From Sipunculus nudus (lineage: Eukaryota; Annelida; Sipuncula; Golfingiida; Sipunculidae), in the NCBI GenBank assembly GCA_026874595.1, contig CM049316.1, positions 45,089,695 to 45,153,694 of the forward strand: DNA of 64,000 nt, read 5' to 3'. Numbering within the stretch: position 1 is the stretch's first letter; each line of letters starts with the position of its first letter. Of this stretch, positions 22,627-34,600 are shown one piece after another. The translations under genes and the position numbers were made by a program. The notes under the pieces were generated by a model. The model was not told the origin of the DNA, did no database searches, and saw only the letters and a program-made list of their open reading frames with translations.

Positions 22627-23715
22627 AGCCATGTCTGGGATTTAGTGTATTTACGTTAACTACTAAAATGCTTAAAATAAACGTGCTTCCATAAAGCGAT
22701 AGACGTAACTCAGTATCAGCTCTTATCACTAAAGCCCTGTTAAGTCCGTATGGTGAATCCCTGATATTTGCATATTAGGGCGTCACAAGGCTCCTGACGA
22801 TTCCCTCGCATTTGCATATCAGGCCGTCACGCCTCCTGTGAATGGCATCGTTGCTACGAGGACGCGGTCAACAACGGCAATACACAGCTCAACCCGCTTG
22901 GTAACATTCACACTGGCAACATTTTTTTCAGAAAGTCCGTACATGGACCTTCATGTCCTATGATATATATCTCTGCTGTCGAACACTACGGTCCATGGGC
23001 CAAATGTAAGTGCATTGTAGACACTGTCACATCGATTTTGTTCTTTGTATTTGTTAGTGTTGAAGTTCCACTTGAAAGTCTTCCCACTGCAAAGTTGTCA
23101 ACACGCTGATCGCCGTGATCATTTCAGCCAGCCGGTACATTAATTACAGTTTGACTGCGTTCGTCGCGGGTGGTCCTGGATAGATCACGCTGAATGGCTG
23201 AGCTAGAGAAACATTTTTTTAACCGGCCTGCTTTGAAAAGCTATGGTCTGATAAACTGTGACACACTGACTCATGCAATGAGGCCGAGGGTTTAAGTTTT
23301 GAAAGTCTTGCCGTACTCAGAAAAGCCGAGGACCTAATTAAACTTATTAAGACTGATTAAATGGGAATATAAATAGCAAACTAGAAGCCCACAATAGGCG
23401 GTACGTTACTGGATTAATCATGTTGGTTTTGAAAAAAAAAAAGATTCCGGGAAGGACCACTATAATTACTCCCTACGTCATTGGGAAAGGCCTTAGTTCA
23501 GCAAGGCGGTGATGTATATATGGCGCTGACTGTCCGGTACGGCCAAAGTTTACCAGTCGATGAAATAAGAGGGTCAGAGAGTGGTAATTAGTTAAAGAAC
23601 TAGCCAAGAGGTGGCAGTACCGACACTAAGTGCAATACAGTGAGAGAACGTTTGATTTCTCTGTCCGAAGCATCAATTAAGAGACATTTCATTGACTGGG
23701 CCAGTCTACCGAGAT
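22627..23715 (+). repeat. Family G repeat, copy 2 (uninterrupted)
   Basis: Collinear with the three pieces of copy 1 (176-749, 5361-5503, 10284-10497), but it lacks the hAT and gypsy insertions, so it serves as the empty-site reference for both. It keeps two of the three ATTTGCAT octamers. It carries about 158 extra bases (23022-23179) absent from copy 1 between ttgtaga and atagatcacgctg. No ORF of note. Confidence 0.85.
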
Positions 23716-25233
23716 TGACGTCCGGCTAGGCATCTGACTTTGAATCCAATATTCGACTTCCGACATCCAGGTTTTTATCCGTACCATCGTTCAAACCGAT
23801 ACGTCACGGTTTTCCCCTTCTTGGCCCAAAACAGATACGAGTGTCCTAAATTTATTTTATGAAAATAGATGCTATTAAGGGGACGCATTCAATATCTAAT
23901 TATAAACAAATATAAAATTCATTGTTGAACATGATCTGCCTTCGTACCAGGACTGGTTGACAAGCCAAGCCAAAAGTGTAATCGTGGTCAGGATTAAAGG
24001 ACACACTAATAGTACAATCACCACGTTTTGTTTTGTTTTGATGCCAGGCACATCCTGTGTCGAACCCAGCCTGAACAATTGTAAATTTGTTATCAGCGGT
24101 AATGTGATGAGACTTTGATGAAACGCTTCCAGTATTCCCTTGTAATACGTAAGTATTCTAGACGTTTCGTTCTGCGAGCTGATCTTTGGGTGTCCTTTTT
24201 TCTCCAATTATCGCCCGTCCTCTCTTTTTCTCTCTCTCTCTTGAACTGTTGAAAAAAAGGGGGGGGGGGGGGGGTTGAGGGGCAGTGTTTTTTGACAATT
24301 TTGTTGCATTGATTACAGTTAATATAAATGCTATACTTTAGACAGAATCTGATTAATGTACTCTGAATAGTTTTCATTAAACAAAAATAAAGTAATCTTT
24401 TCGAGAATTTATCATGCATTATTTTATTTATTTATTGTGGTTCAGCAGCAAACTAATTTGTGCGTAAACACATCTGATTTTTATGCTTATAGAACAAAAC
24501 CCCTGCATCAGCACAATAAATACTCCATGAGAGGCTCTGCTGATTAGGAAACCAGAACCAGAAATTGGCAGAATCAACTCCCTGAGCCTATCAGCCAGCT
24601 CCCGTCCTCTGTCCCCAAACTACGCTGTGCAAGAGCCCTGGAAGATCCTTTGAGAAAGCTGGAGACATTCTGTTTGACAATAAAATTCTGACATATTGGT
24701 TAAAGTGTTGTATTCCGCATGAAACAAAGAAATTTTTTTATCAAATGTGTATGTTACATACCACTTTGATAGTGTTTTTCACTCTAAATGTTGATTAGAA
24801 GAACATTGGCCTTATAATGAACGGTTAAAAGCAGCTACCAATGTCTGCTCTGGGTTCCCCCCAGCCATGGTGGGCCTGAGCCACCTGGCTGAAGTTGTTA
24901 CAAAGTATCAACTGACAAGTGTGTTGCTGTGTGAGCAAAGGTCACGCAGGTCCTTGCCATTTACTTGCCCCTCATGAATTTTTTTCTTGTTCTACTAATA
25001 TTTGTTGGCGTGTTCACATACATGGTTGAACAGGTATTGCATGTTTCATAGCATTTTTTAACAATAAAGTTAAAAACATGTTGAAGGGTTTGTTCATTAT
25101 ATTTCTCTTCAGGCCTGACTTATTTAATTTTCGTTTCTCAACCCAGACAGGGTTGGCAAGTTTCTGCCATTTCTGCCGTGGTTTCCGCCCAGCAATTGCT
25201 GTGCACAAAATACCTTTCTGCCATTAGGGATTC
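23716..25233. other. Unassigned intergenic sequence
   Basis: No gene was recognised. It contains a CT-rich tract with a G homopolymer (about 24220-24275) and AT-rich sequence. Around 25150-25225 the phrase tttctgcc recurs three times. Confidence 0.45.
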
Positions 25234-27848
25234 TTTAGCTCAGCTGACTATAAAACATCTGAGCTATAGTCGTGGTCCGTCGTCCGTCCGTCCGTCCGCA
25301 GATGTGGCACATTTTGAAACCGTAAGACCTAGGAATCCAAAATTCGGCATAATGTTAGATGTCCCCAAGATCTCCTACCAAGCCGAAAACTGGGTCTTTT
25401 CGACTTCGTTCCTTTGAGAAATTAAGGAAAAACCTCAATTTTTTATTAAAAACCTATTTTTACACTGCAGGACTGCCTAATTTCAAAACCACTCATCTGT
25501 TTTTCCTCATATTTACCAGAAATATTTCTCTATTTAGTTCCTATGTACATGCCAGAAATTATGTCTGTATTATATAATTTAAAAAAGGACTGGGCCCAAA
25601 CATAATCCATTTTGTAAAAAAATTAGGAAAGATATTTGATCACTTAACACAAAACATGTTAAAGCCATGGACTTTTTTCCAGTAATATAACTTTAATTAA
25701 TCAAAATGAAATTGTATACCCAAAATTAGATCAAAATCTTTGAAATTTTTAAAATATTAACAAAAATAAAAAATTGGTACCTTAATGTTTGCCCAATTTT
25801 GACCATGGCACGTTTTTTTCCTGTAAGTACTGTGGATTTAATTTTCACAGCATGTTTTAGTTAGCATTTTGTCTGTTAACACCAAAAATTTGAAACCAGT
25901 TTATCAAAAACTGTAGATTTTATTCAAGTTTTCAAGCACCATGTAACATATTGTTTACATCAAGCTAGTGTCATGCAGTTTGCAAGAGCTCAGCTCCCCA
26001 GCTTCAGCTCTCAGTTCCTAAAATTTGGCTTACAATAAGATGTCTCCAAAATCCCATACCATGCCAAGGATTTGGTCACTAGGACTTAATACCTTCGAGA
26101 TATTAATGAAAAACTTCATTTTTCCATTATAAACCCATTGTTACACTTCAAGACTGCCTAATATCAAAACCACTGATCTGACTTTAATCATATATAATAT
26201 ACATATTTTTCTATACATTCTCTATAAACATGCCAGAAATGATGTCAGTATTGCGTAATTGTTTTAAGTTATGGGCCCAAACATAATGCACTTTGTAAAA
26301 AATCAAGAAATATATTTACTCCCTCAACAAGAGGATTGCTGAAGCTAGAGATTTTTTGTCAGGGATGTAACATTATTTAATCAAGATTCAATTGAATACC
26401 CAAAATTAGTTCTGAATTTTTCAAATTTTATAAGTTATTAGTATAAATATAAAATTAGTACCTTAAATTTTGCCCAACTTTGACCATGGCACATTTGTTT
26501 CCTGTGAGCACTGTTGATATAATTTTCATATCATGCACACATAAGGATTTCAGCTTTTTAGTTTAGAAAGCTGAAAGAAATTCGCCAAAAATTGTAGCTT
26601 TTATTAATGTTTTTATGAGACCATGTCAGACCTTGGCTCTCTTTAGCCCCTCTTGAGCCACCTGTATGTTGACCTTGTTGAACTTTCAGCAGATTATGCA
26701 TGCTTGAGGCGAGGCATAAACTGGGGCAGCGAGGCAGCTTATGGCCAGCCACAGTTGATCCAGGTGTCCAACCCAACTCATCTAGTAGTTTTAACCAACA
26801 ACATGAAAATAAACAATAAATTAATAAATTTTTATTATTTTTTTAAAACAAAATAAAGAAAAATAGAAAAGGAATTTGTTAGTTGATAATAACAGGAAAT
26901 TAACTTGCAGTTACTGATGATATAAGAATCTTGTATCAATGGATAGAATGTCACGTATTCCAAATAACACCATGCAGTCACCTATGGTATTTTTCAGCTC
27001 AATTTTAATGATAAGAAAGTAAATCATATTATTCATTACTAATCATTAGGGATCATATGAAGGAAATTAATGATAGACAAAGATGCAGTTGATAATATTA
27101 ATCTAGATTCCTACTGTGTTTAGTGTGTACATTGTAGTGAAATTAGTCCAAAATGAATATATTACATTTTTTTTTTTTATATAAATAAAAGCCATAAAAC
27201 CAGGTACTTATGATCATTATTTAAATGTGTGAATTTTGTATATTCTGGATTCTCAACATCATTGTTTGGTAAAAACTGAATAAATACCAGACATGGTGTG
27301 AATACTTTGCAATTGTATTTAAATACAAATATGAATATGTACTCCATTATAAAATTTCTTTCATAAGAATGGGAATTCAGGTAAAAATGAAAGTATATGA
27401 ATACCAGTGCAAATACTTTCAAAATGTATTCATGAATGCATTCATGAATATATTCTTTAATATTATTTTAATAATCATTTCAGTTATATTTTATTTTAAA
27501 AAATCATATGATTCTCTTATTATTATTAATAAAAATTATATTTGGGACAATATTTGTAATTTTTTTTAAAAATAGTTAAACTCTTATATTATATGTTCTG
27601 CTTATAAGTTATATGGCCAAGTCAAAATCTGTGTGACAATAGCACTCCATTTTTTTAATAAAATAAATGAAATCAATCCTCTTCCCTGTCTCCAAAGGTA
27701 CCATCAAAATCATACATAAGCTAAACAAAAAGAACTCATAATACAGCTTATTTTTATTACCACATAAAACCAGCATGTGCCTCATTTCTGAATCATATTT
27801 TTTTATCATATATAACAGCTGAGCGCCGTGACCCATAGGTCCCTTGTT
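25234..27848 (+). repeat. Family A dispersed repeat, copy I (upstream of CDK10)
   Basis: Begins TTTAGCTCAGCTGACTAT and forms a short terminal hairpin (AGCTCAG ... CTGAGCT), followed by a CCGTCCGTCCG stretch. It ends near CAGCTGAGCGCCGTGACCC and cccttgtt. Internally, 25340-25930 and 26040-26600 are diverged tandem copies of one segment (both contain the actgcctaat-tcaaaaccact and gggcccaaacataat phrases). The part 26640-27848 matches 46800-48039 in intron 12 at about 90% by eye. Repeats starting TTTAGCTCA are a familiar dispersed class in mollusc genomes. No coding capacity was seen. Confidence 0.8.
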
Positions 27849-28599
27849 TAATTTTAATGAAATGAATATATAACAGATGACTAATTTAAATATGGTACAG
27901 CAAATATAGCAGTAATGAAAATGACTAAGGGGTATCACATTGTTGCAGAATATATTAATAATTCCTGAAGGTCAGTTTGTTCCTGGAGAACCTGAGAAAC
28001 CGAAACTATAGGAAAGGGGGTGGGGAGCTTGACTGATCACTCAGTCAGTAATAAAATAAACTTAAACAAGGTTCCTTCACAAAATTCAGAGGCTCTGTTA
28101 GCATCATCATAGTCAGCATATATATATATATGTCATGCATGCATGAAAGAGCACATGATCTTTCCACATCACTTTCATCAATAGTAACCACTTGAGAGTC
28201 TGGATCAGGCTTGCCCATCCCATCCCCTAAGATGCCCAGCCTTAGGAGAGTCCTACTGAAGCCAGGCTCTCTGTTACATTATTTCAGGTACCAGTGACAC
28301 ATGAATGACTATATTAACAAGCGAATGCACATCAGCAAACCTACAGGGCTGTGCTACTGACATTGCCTGAGCCTAGGAACCCATGTTCCACACATACACA
28401 TGGTCTCCTGCTCAGGAACCTACAAGACGGTTGGAGCTCTAAGAGCTTGGACTGCATGATCCCAGTCAACTGGAAATCACGCATCACTAACACCTGACAA
28501 TTTCTAAGAGTCCTACTGGTAGGCTTAAGTCAGGTACAATGTTATTACTTATATTTGCTATTATTTACAAACCATAATATATGTATTTTTACTTTTTAG
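27849..28599. other. Sequence immediately upstream of CDK10 exon 1
   Basis: No further coding exon was recognised. It includes a short TATATATA tract near 28120. It ends in a pyrimidine-rich acceptor (tttttactttttag) at 28599, so at least one 5' non-coding exon and the promoter probably lie further upstream and were not identified. Confidence 0.5.
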
Positions 28600-28621
28600 G
28601 GACACAGATTTTATCATCACC

Positions 28622-31600
28622 ATGGCAACACAGGAAGGAGACTCATCAGAGAGGTTGACTGTGTTGTGTTCAATCTCCAGCGATGAGTTCAAGGAAGTTC
28701 CTAATAAAGATATTGTAAGTATCTACACAGTCAGTCTGACCTCGTATAGCAGCCAAATATCACCATCTGCCAAAATATAAGAAATTCTCAGTATATGATT
28801 TCTGCCTGGGTCATTTTCCAAAATCCCTAGCTGCGAACCACTTTGGTTTTCCAATTCATTATACATGGCAAAAACCAGAGATTAAGTGTCCTGTATTTTG
28901 ACTTCAACATCTGATCTGGGTGTTAGTTTGATAAGAGGAGGAAAATATGACACTAAAATACTCAGCTACAGCATCTGAGGAGAGTTTGGCCACAGTTGGG
29001 CAAAGGCAGAATCAGAAATAAGCCAAGATGAAAAATTGTTGTATTATTATTATTTCACTAAATATCATCATTTTTATTGTCATTACATAGATTTGCTTAA
29101 TTTCAGTATGGGCGATGTCGGAGTGTCACAGAATTTGAAAAGTTAAACAGAATAGGAGAAGGAACTTATGGTATAGTATGTAAGTACCTTTTTTTCCTTG
29201 GAGCAACTGCAGGAAACAGTGTGAAATACTTTTATAAAGGGTTTGTTAATGAAATGCTGCATGCATGCCTTCACATCAGTTTTTCAAGTAACAACCTTTA
29301 TAAAGGTACCAGATACTCAAAATATTGTTTCATATAATTCAGTTCAGGTTATCCAGTGTTTTATAATACCTGGATTACAGTCTGCCCAGTACAACACAAC
29401 AAAATATTTATTCCAAAACAGTTCCACTTTTGTCTCTCTATCCTGTCTCAGCAGCTAAATTAAAGAATTTCTGACAAAAATTTATATAAAAATACTTAAA
29501 CTAAGTTATATAATAGAGGATGATTGGTATCAATATATGCATTATCATATTTTTGCAAAACAAAGTGAACCTCTTTGCAGAACTTAGTTTGTGTTCAAGT
29601 CATTTTTTGAAGAATGTTTGCATTAAACTACCATACCAACTGCTTGTCCAGTCCTTTGGACCTTAAATCCCACACAAGCCTAATTTACTATCCACCTCAA
29701 ATCTCTTAATTTTCATTCCATTTCACAAATTTTACTATCAATTTAAATTCCACCTCACACTGGGAAGACCAGAGATGTAGGAATAAGCAACACATATTTT
29801 ACTTGATAGATATTATCCCACTCTGGTTTGTTACCATGGTAACACTACCAGGCAGTAAATAACATGGGAAAAAAAATACAAAATGGGAATATCATATCTT
29901 TTTCTTGTATAATCATTTTACATATACGTTGGTCAAGCATTTAAAAGAATGCTGTAGTTCTTTAATTAAGAAGAAAATGCTTTCTGTATTGGACAGAAAC
30001 TTATCAGACTCTCTCACAAGCATTATTAATTTCTAGACTGATTAGATGTAAACAAATTAGCGAGTGAACATCAGAAGCCTCCCCCCTCCCCCCCCCCCCC
30101 CCCCCCCGACCATATACAGTAGAGCGCCGTTTTTCCCAAAGCGTCGGGGGACAAGCTTTTTGTTTGTAAAAACAAACATTCGAAAATGCCATTTTACCCG
30201 AGGAACATGGTGTTTCTTTTCAATATTCTTAATTGATGACCGGGGCATATAAAAGAAATTGGATTATTGCTGAGCATAATTGGCAAGGATCTGTCTAACC
30301 TCCTTTAAGAATACGTGCGTGCTCTTTTTTCATCAAATTCACGAGAAAGGTCAAATGACATCGCCAAGGAACATGGTGTTTCTTTTGATCTACATAATTA
30401 AAGACTCGGACATATTAAAGCTGCTTAAGCACAAGCGTTTAATGAATTATATCTCACCAATGCTGATGTGAGTAAACTGCACAGTTATTTTGCCTGGCAT
30501 CCTGTCCCAAGCCGACGAACTATGCTTGCTAGGGGTACAGAGGGCCGAGCTTTGCGGGGCTAGCTGTAGTTATCACACATTTGCCCCGGGGACAACATCG
30601 GGCAAGAACTAATTGTATCCGCCAAAACGAAGTTTTGCGGATACTATGTTTTTGACCGGGTTCCGCCGCCGCCGCGTTCGTTTCCGGAGAACTCCTCTAA
30701 AACTACTGGACAGATTTTTCCGAAACTTACCCAAATTATCGGGTCACATGTGAACTGGTGCCTAACCAAGTGACCTTGACCTCTGACCTTTCGTCTCTGC
30801 CCAGCGTCCGTTTGTGCGTCTGTTTCCACACATAAACCCATATATCTCGGGAACCGTTTGACCGATCCGGAAAAAATGTTTACACAAATGTAGCCCTGGG
30901 AAAGCTTTATAACATACACAACAAAAGGTGGCGCCACCTGCAACCATGTTTGCACAGTGTCCATCTGTTCATCTGCCTGGGGTTAAAATCACTCATATCT
31001 CTGCAGTGATTTGACTAATTCACCTAAAATTCGGCATGCATATACATCCTAGATAGCTTTCTCGATTTTGTGACAGGTGGCGCCACCTACATTCACGTTA
31101 ACGCTCCACACATAATCCCATATATCTCAGGAACCGTTTGACCGATCCGGAAAAAAATTTTACACAAATGTAGCCCTGGGATAGCTTTATAACATACACA
31201 ACAAAAGGTGGCGCCACCTGCAACCATGTTTGCACAGTGTCCATCTGTTCATCTGCCTGGGGTTAAAATCACTCATATCTCTGCAGTGGTTTGACTAATT
31301 CACCTAAAATTCGGCATGCATATACATCCTAGATAGCTTTCTCGATTTTGTGACAGGTGGCGCCACCTACATTCACGTTAACGCTCCACACATAATCCCA
31401 TATATCTCGGGAACCGTTTGACCGATCCGGAAAAAATTTTTACACAAATGTAGCCCTGGGATAGCTTTATTACATACACAACAAAAGGTGGCGCCACCTG
31501 CTACAATGTTTGCACAATGTCCATTTGTTCATCTGCCTGGGGTTAAAATCACTCATATCTCTGCAGTGGTTTGACTAATTCACCTAAAATTCGGCATGTG

Positions 31601-34600
31601 TATACATCCTAGATAGCTTTCTTGATTTTATGACAGGTGGCGCCACCTACATTCACGTTAACACTCCACACATAAATCCATATATCTCAGGAACCGTTTG
31701 ACCGATCCGGAAAAATTTTTTACACAAATGTAGCCCTGGGATAGCTTTATAACATACACAACAAAAGGTGGCGCCACCTGCAACCATGTTTGCACAGTGT
31801 CCATTTGTTAATCTGCCTGGGGTTAAAATCACTCATATCTCTGCAGTGGTTTGACTAATTCACCTAAAATTCGGCATGTGTATACATCCTAGATAGCTTT
31901 CTTTATTTTATGACAGGTGGCGCCACCTACATTCACGTTTATGCTGCAGACATCCAAGCTCATATCTCGGAAACCGTTTGACCAATCAGGAAAAAAACTT
32001 TACACAAATGTAGCCCTTGGATAGCTTTATAACATGAACAAAAATGGTGGCGCCACCTGCAGCCATTTTTGCACAGCGTCCATCTGTTTGTCTGCTGTGG
32101 GATAAAATTACTCATATCTCTGCAGTGGTTTGACTTTTCCACATGAAATTTTGCATGTGTATATATCTTGGATAGTTTCTCGTTCAAATAACAGGTGGCG
32201 CCACCTACAATCATGTTTATGTGGCAGAGATCCATTCTAATATTTAACACATGTAACTCTATATCCCCTTGCCACTCAATCAATGCCTCACTTCACCCGT
32301 CCTTCTCTGATTTTGGCGGATACACGTAGTCGCTTGTCGACTACCCGTATTCTAGTTAATTAGGGTAACCACTGGGCTTAACACATAACTGCTGGCTCGT
32401 AATTACAAATATTCATTTTAGGTATTTACATACTTGAAATATATTTCAGAAATATGAAAACATTTTCGGTTCCCAATTTCAATTTTTTTTTAAAAACAAA
32501 TTTTCGGAAATTCGGCATTTGGAAATACTGCACTCTGTTTCATTTCAGACAGAGCAAGGGACACCAGAACCAATAAGATTGTAGCATTAAAGAAAATGCG
32601 CATGGAGAGAGAGAAGGATGGTAGGTTGATTTTACCTACAGGTTGCTGCCACCTTATATGCAGAATAAAAAATTTCAGACTTATGTTCAAGGAAAGCTAT
32701 ATTTTTGAACATTTTCTTAATTTCCTTGACCAGTTCCCTTACTGATCTGTCACAAACTGAAAGGTAGAAATATTATAATATAATTGTCTCACCCCCAAAG
32801 GAATGTACTTGCAGGTTCTTTTAATGGGGAATTTAGATGGCTGAAGCTCACACATACACTTAAGAAATGAGCAAGGCATGTATAACATGAACAATAAAAT
32901 ATAATAAAATAAAGTGACTTACAGTTATCTTGAGAAGGTGTTCCACACAGTTGTGACAATATTTTTACTGAGTCATATTTATGTGCACAACACAGAGCCC
33001 TGTTTAATCCGGATTTGGTAACTTGTTAATTCAACACTACACAGAATGTTCTCTAAACACTGAAGCTGGTCCCCTGGTCACATGACTGCCGCGCATGTGA
33101 CTGCCTAGGAATGTTGCTTTTTTCCCTGTCTCCAGCCACCATAAACACAGGTGTTTCTCTCATCCAGAAAAAAATCACTGGTTCACCACAGTCTCTCTCC
33201 TCTAGGAATTCACTTCACCAAAACACAGACTGATAGGCTAATAGCCTCCACTGTCATTTCATGATGACAGTAATCATAAGACACACAGCCGCATCCTGGA
33301 TAATTCCAGTATCCAAACATGAACATGACACAACTTGAGTCAATGTTAGGTACCATGTAAAGATCAGCGATAGTGTATGGTCCTCTAGTCTGTTCCTGGG
33401 TTTTACCACAGCTGATGGTTATCAGCTATTTACAAGTCCATCTGTAATCATAACTCACAGGTCCTTTTGTGAGCCACACTAGCCACCCTCAGACTATGAA
33501 TATCATTACACTGGGAAACTGTCCATGTGCTGATCGCCCCTCTGACAATCCCTGACAATCCACTGGACCATTCAACTTCTACACACTACTACGTAGATAG
33601 CTGACCTGGTAGATTGTGGATTTTCTCTGGAGCCCTGAGCATATATACCAGCGCCTACATTATACATCCTGACAATGCCTCTGGCCTATCGCCTTACAAT
33701 ATTATGGAGATCATTGCATGAATATTATATTGGCATGGCTCCTTAAACACAAGTATGAGAAAATCATGCTAGCATGTGATTGTCTCTGAAATCTACATCA
33801 AATAATGCTGTTACAGGAAACTGTCTAGACTAGCTTTGACGAGTTTGACAAGAAACCAGACCAGCTTCAATGATGAGTCTGCAAGATACAATTTTCACAG
33901 AGTCATGAATGAACTGAATCTGCCATCAAATAAAATGCCTGGGTTCCCTTAACCTATGTTCCCACGCTAGCATTGATACATGATATGGCATATTAATATA
34001 CATCATGATAGAGAAACAATCATCTAGTTACACTATACTTACTTAAAAGTGCAACACAATGAATAATAAAAAGTTCACAGCTCTCTGGTGACAATAATAT
34101 TCTTGCGTGCAATATATGTCAAGTGCAACACCTATAATACTCAGGTTGAATGGTTTTCATAAAGATTATCAAAATTTTTGAATATCTTTAAAAATTAGAA
34201 TATAAATTATAAGCATGGCTGCGACAATAACCGTTCAAAATTGATTGTGAGAGTTTAGGCTCAGAGATAACTGTCATCAGTCAGCCTTAGTGTAAAGCCT
34301 CTTGCCAACACTACTGGTATACTGATTAATATGGCTGACCTTGCATATTCATCATCTTGATTGTAAGAACCAATTTTTTCACCAGAGTTGTTCAGATATT
34401 TGAGGTTTAATTGTATTTAGAAAATATGTAGTGAGCGATGCAATTTGAAAAATTGTTTATTTTACTGTCAATAGGTATTCCGATCAGTGGTCTAAGAGAG
34501 ATTAACATTTTACTCAACCTGAGACATCCTAACATTGTTGAACTGAGTGAGGTGGTGGTTGGAAAAAGTCTTGAAAGGTAAGTTTGCCACTGACCAGTAC

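Noticed and set aside
30644-30964. 106-codon antisense frame at the start of the intron 2 HINE-B copy
   Set aside because: The same frame recurs in the other HINE-B copies (43632, 52272), so it reflects the repeat consensus and not a host gene.
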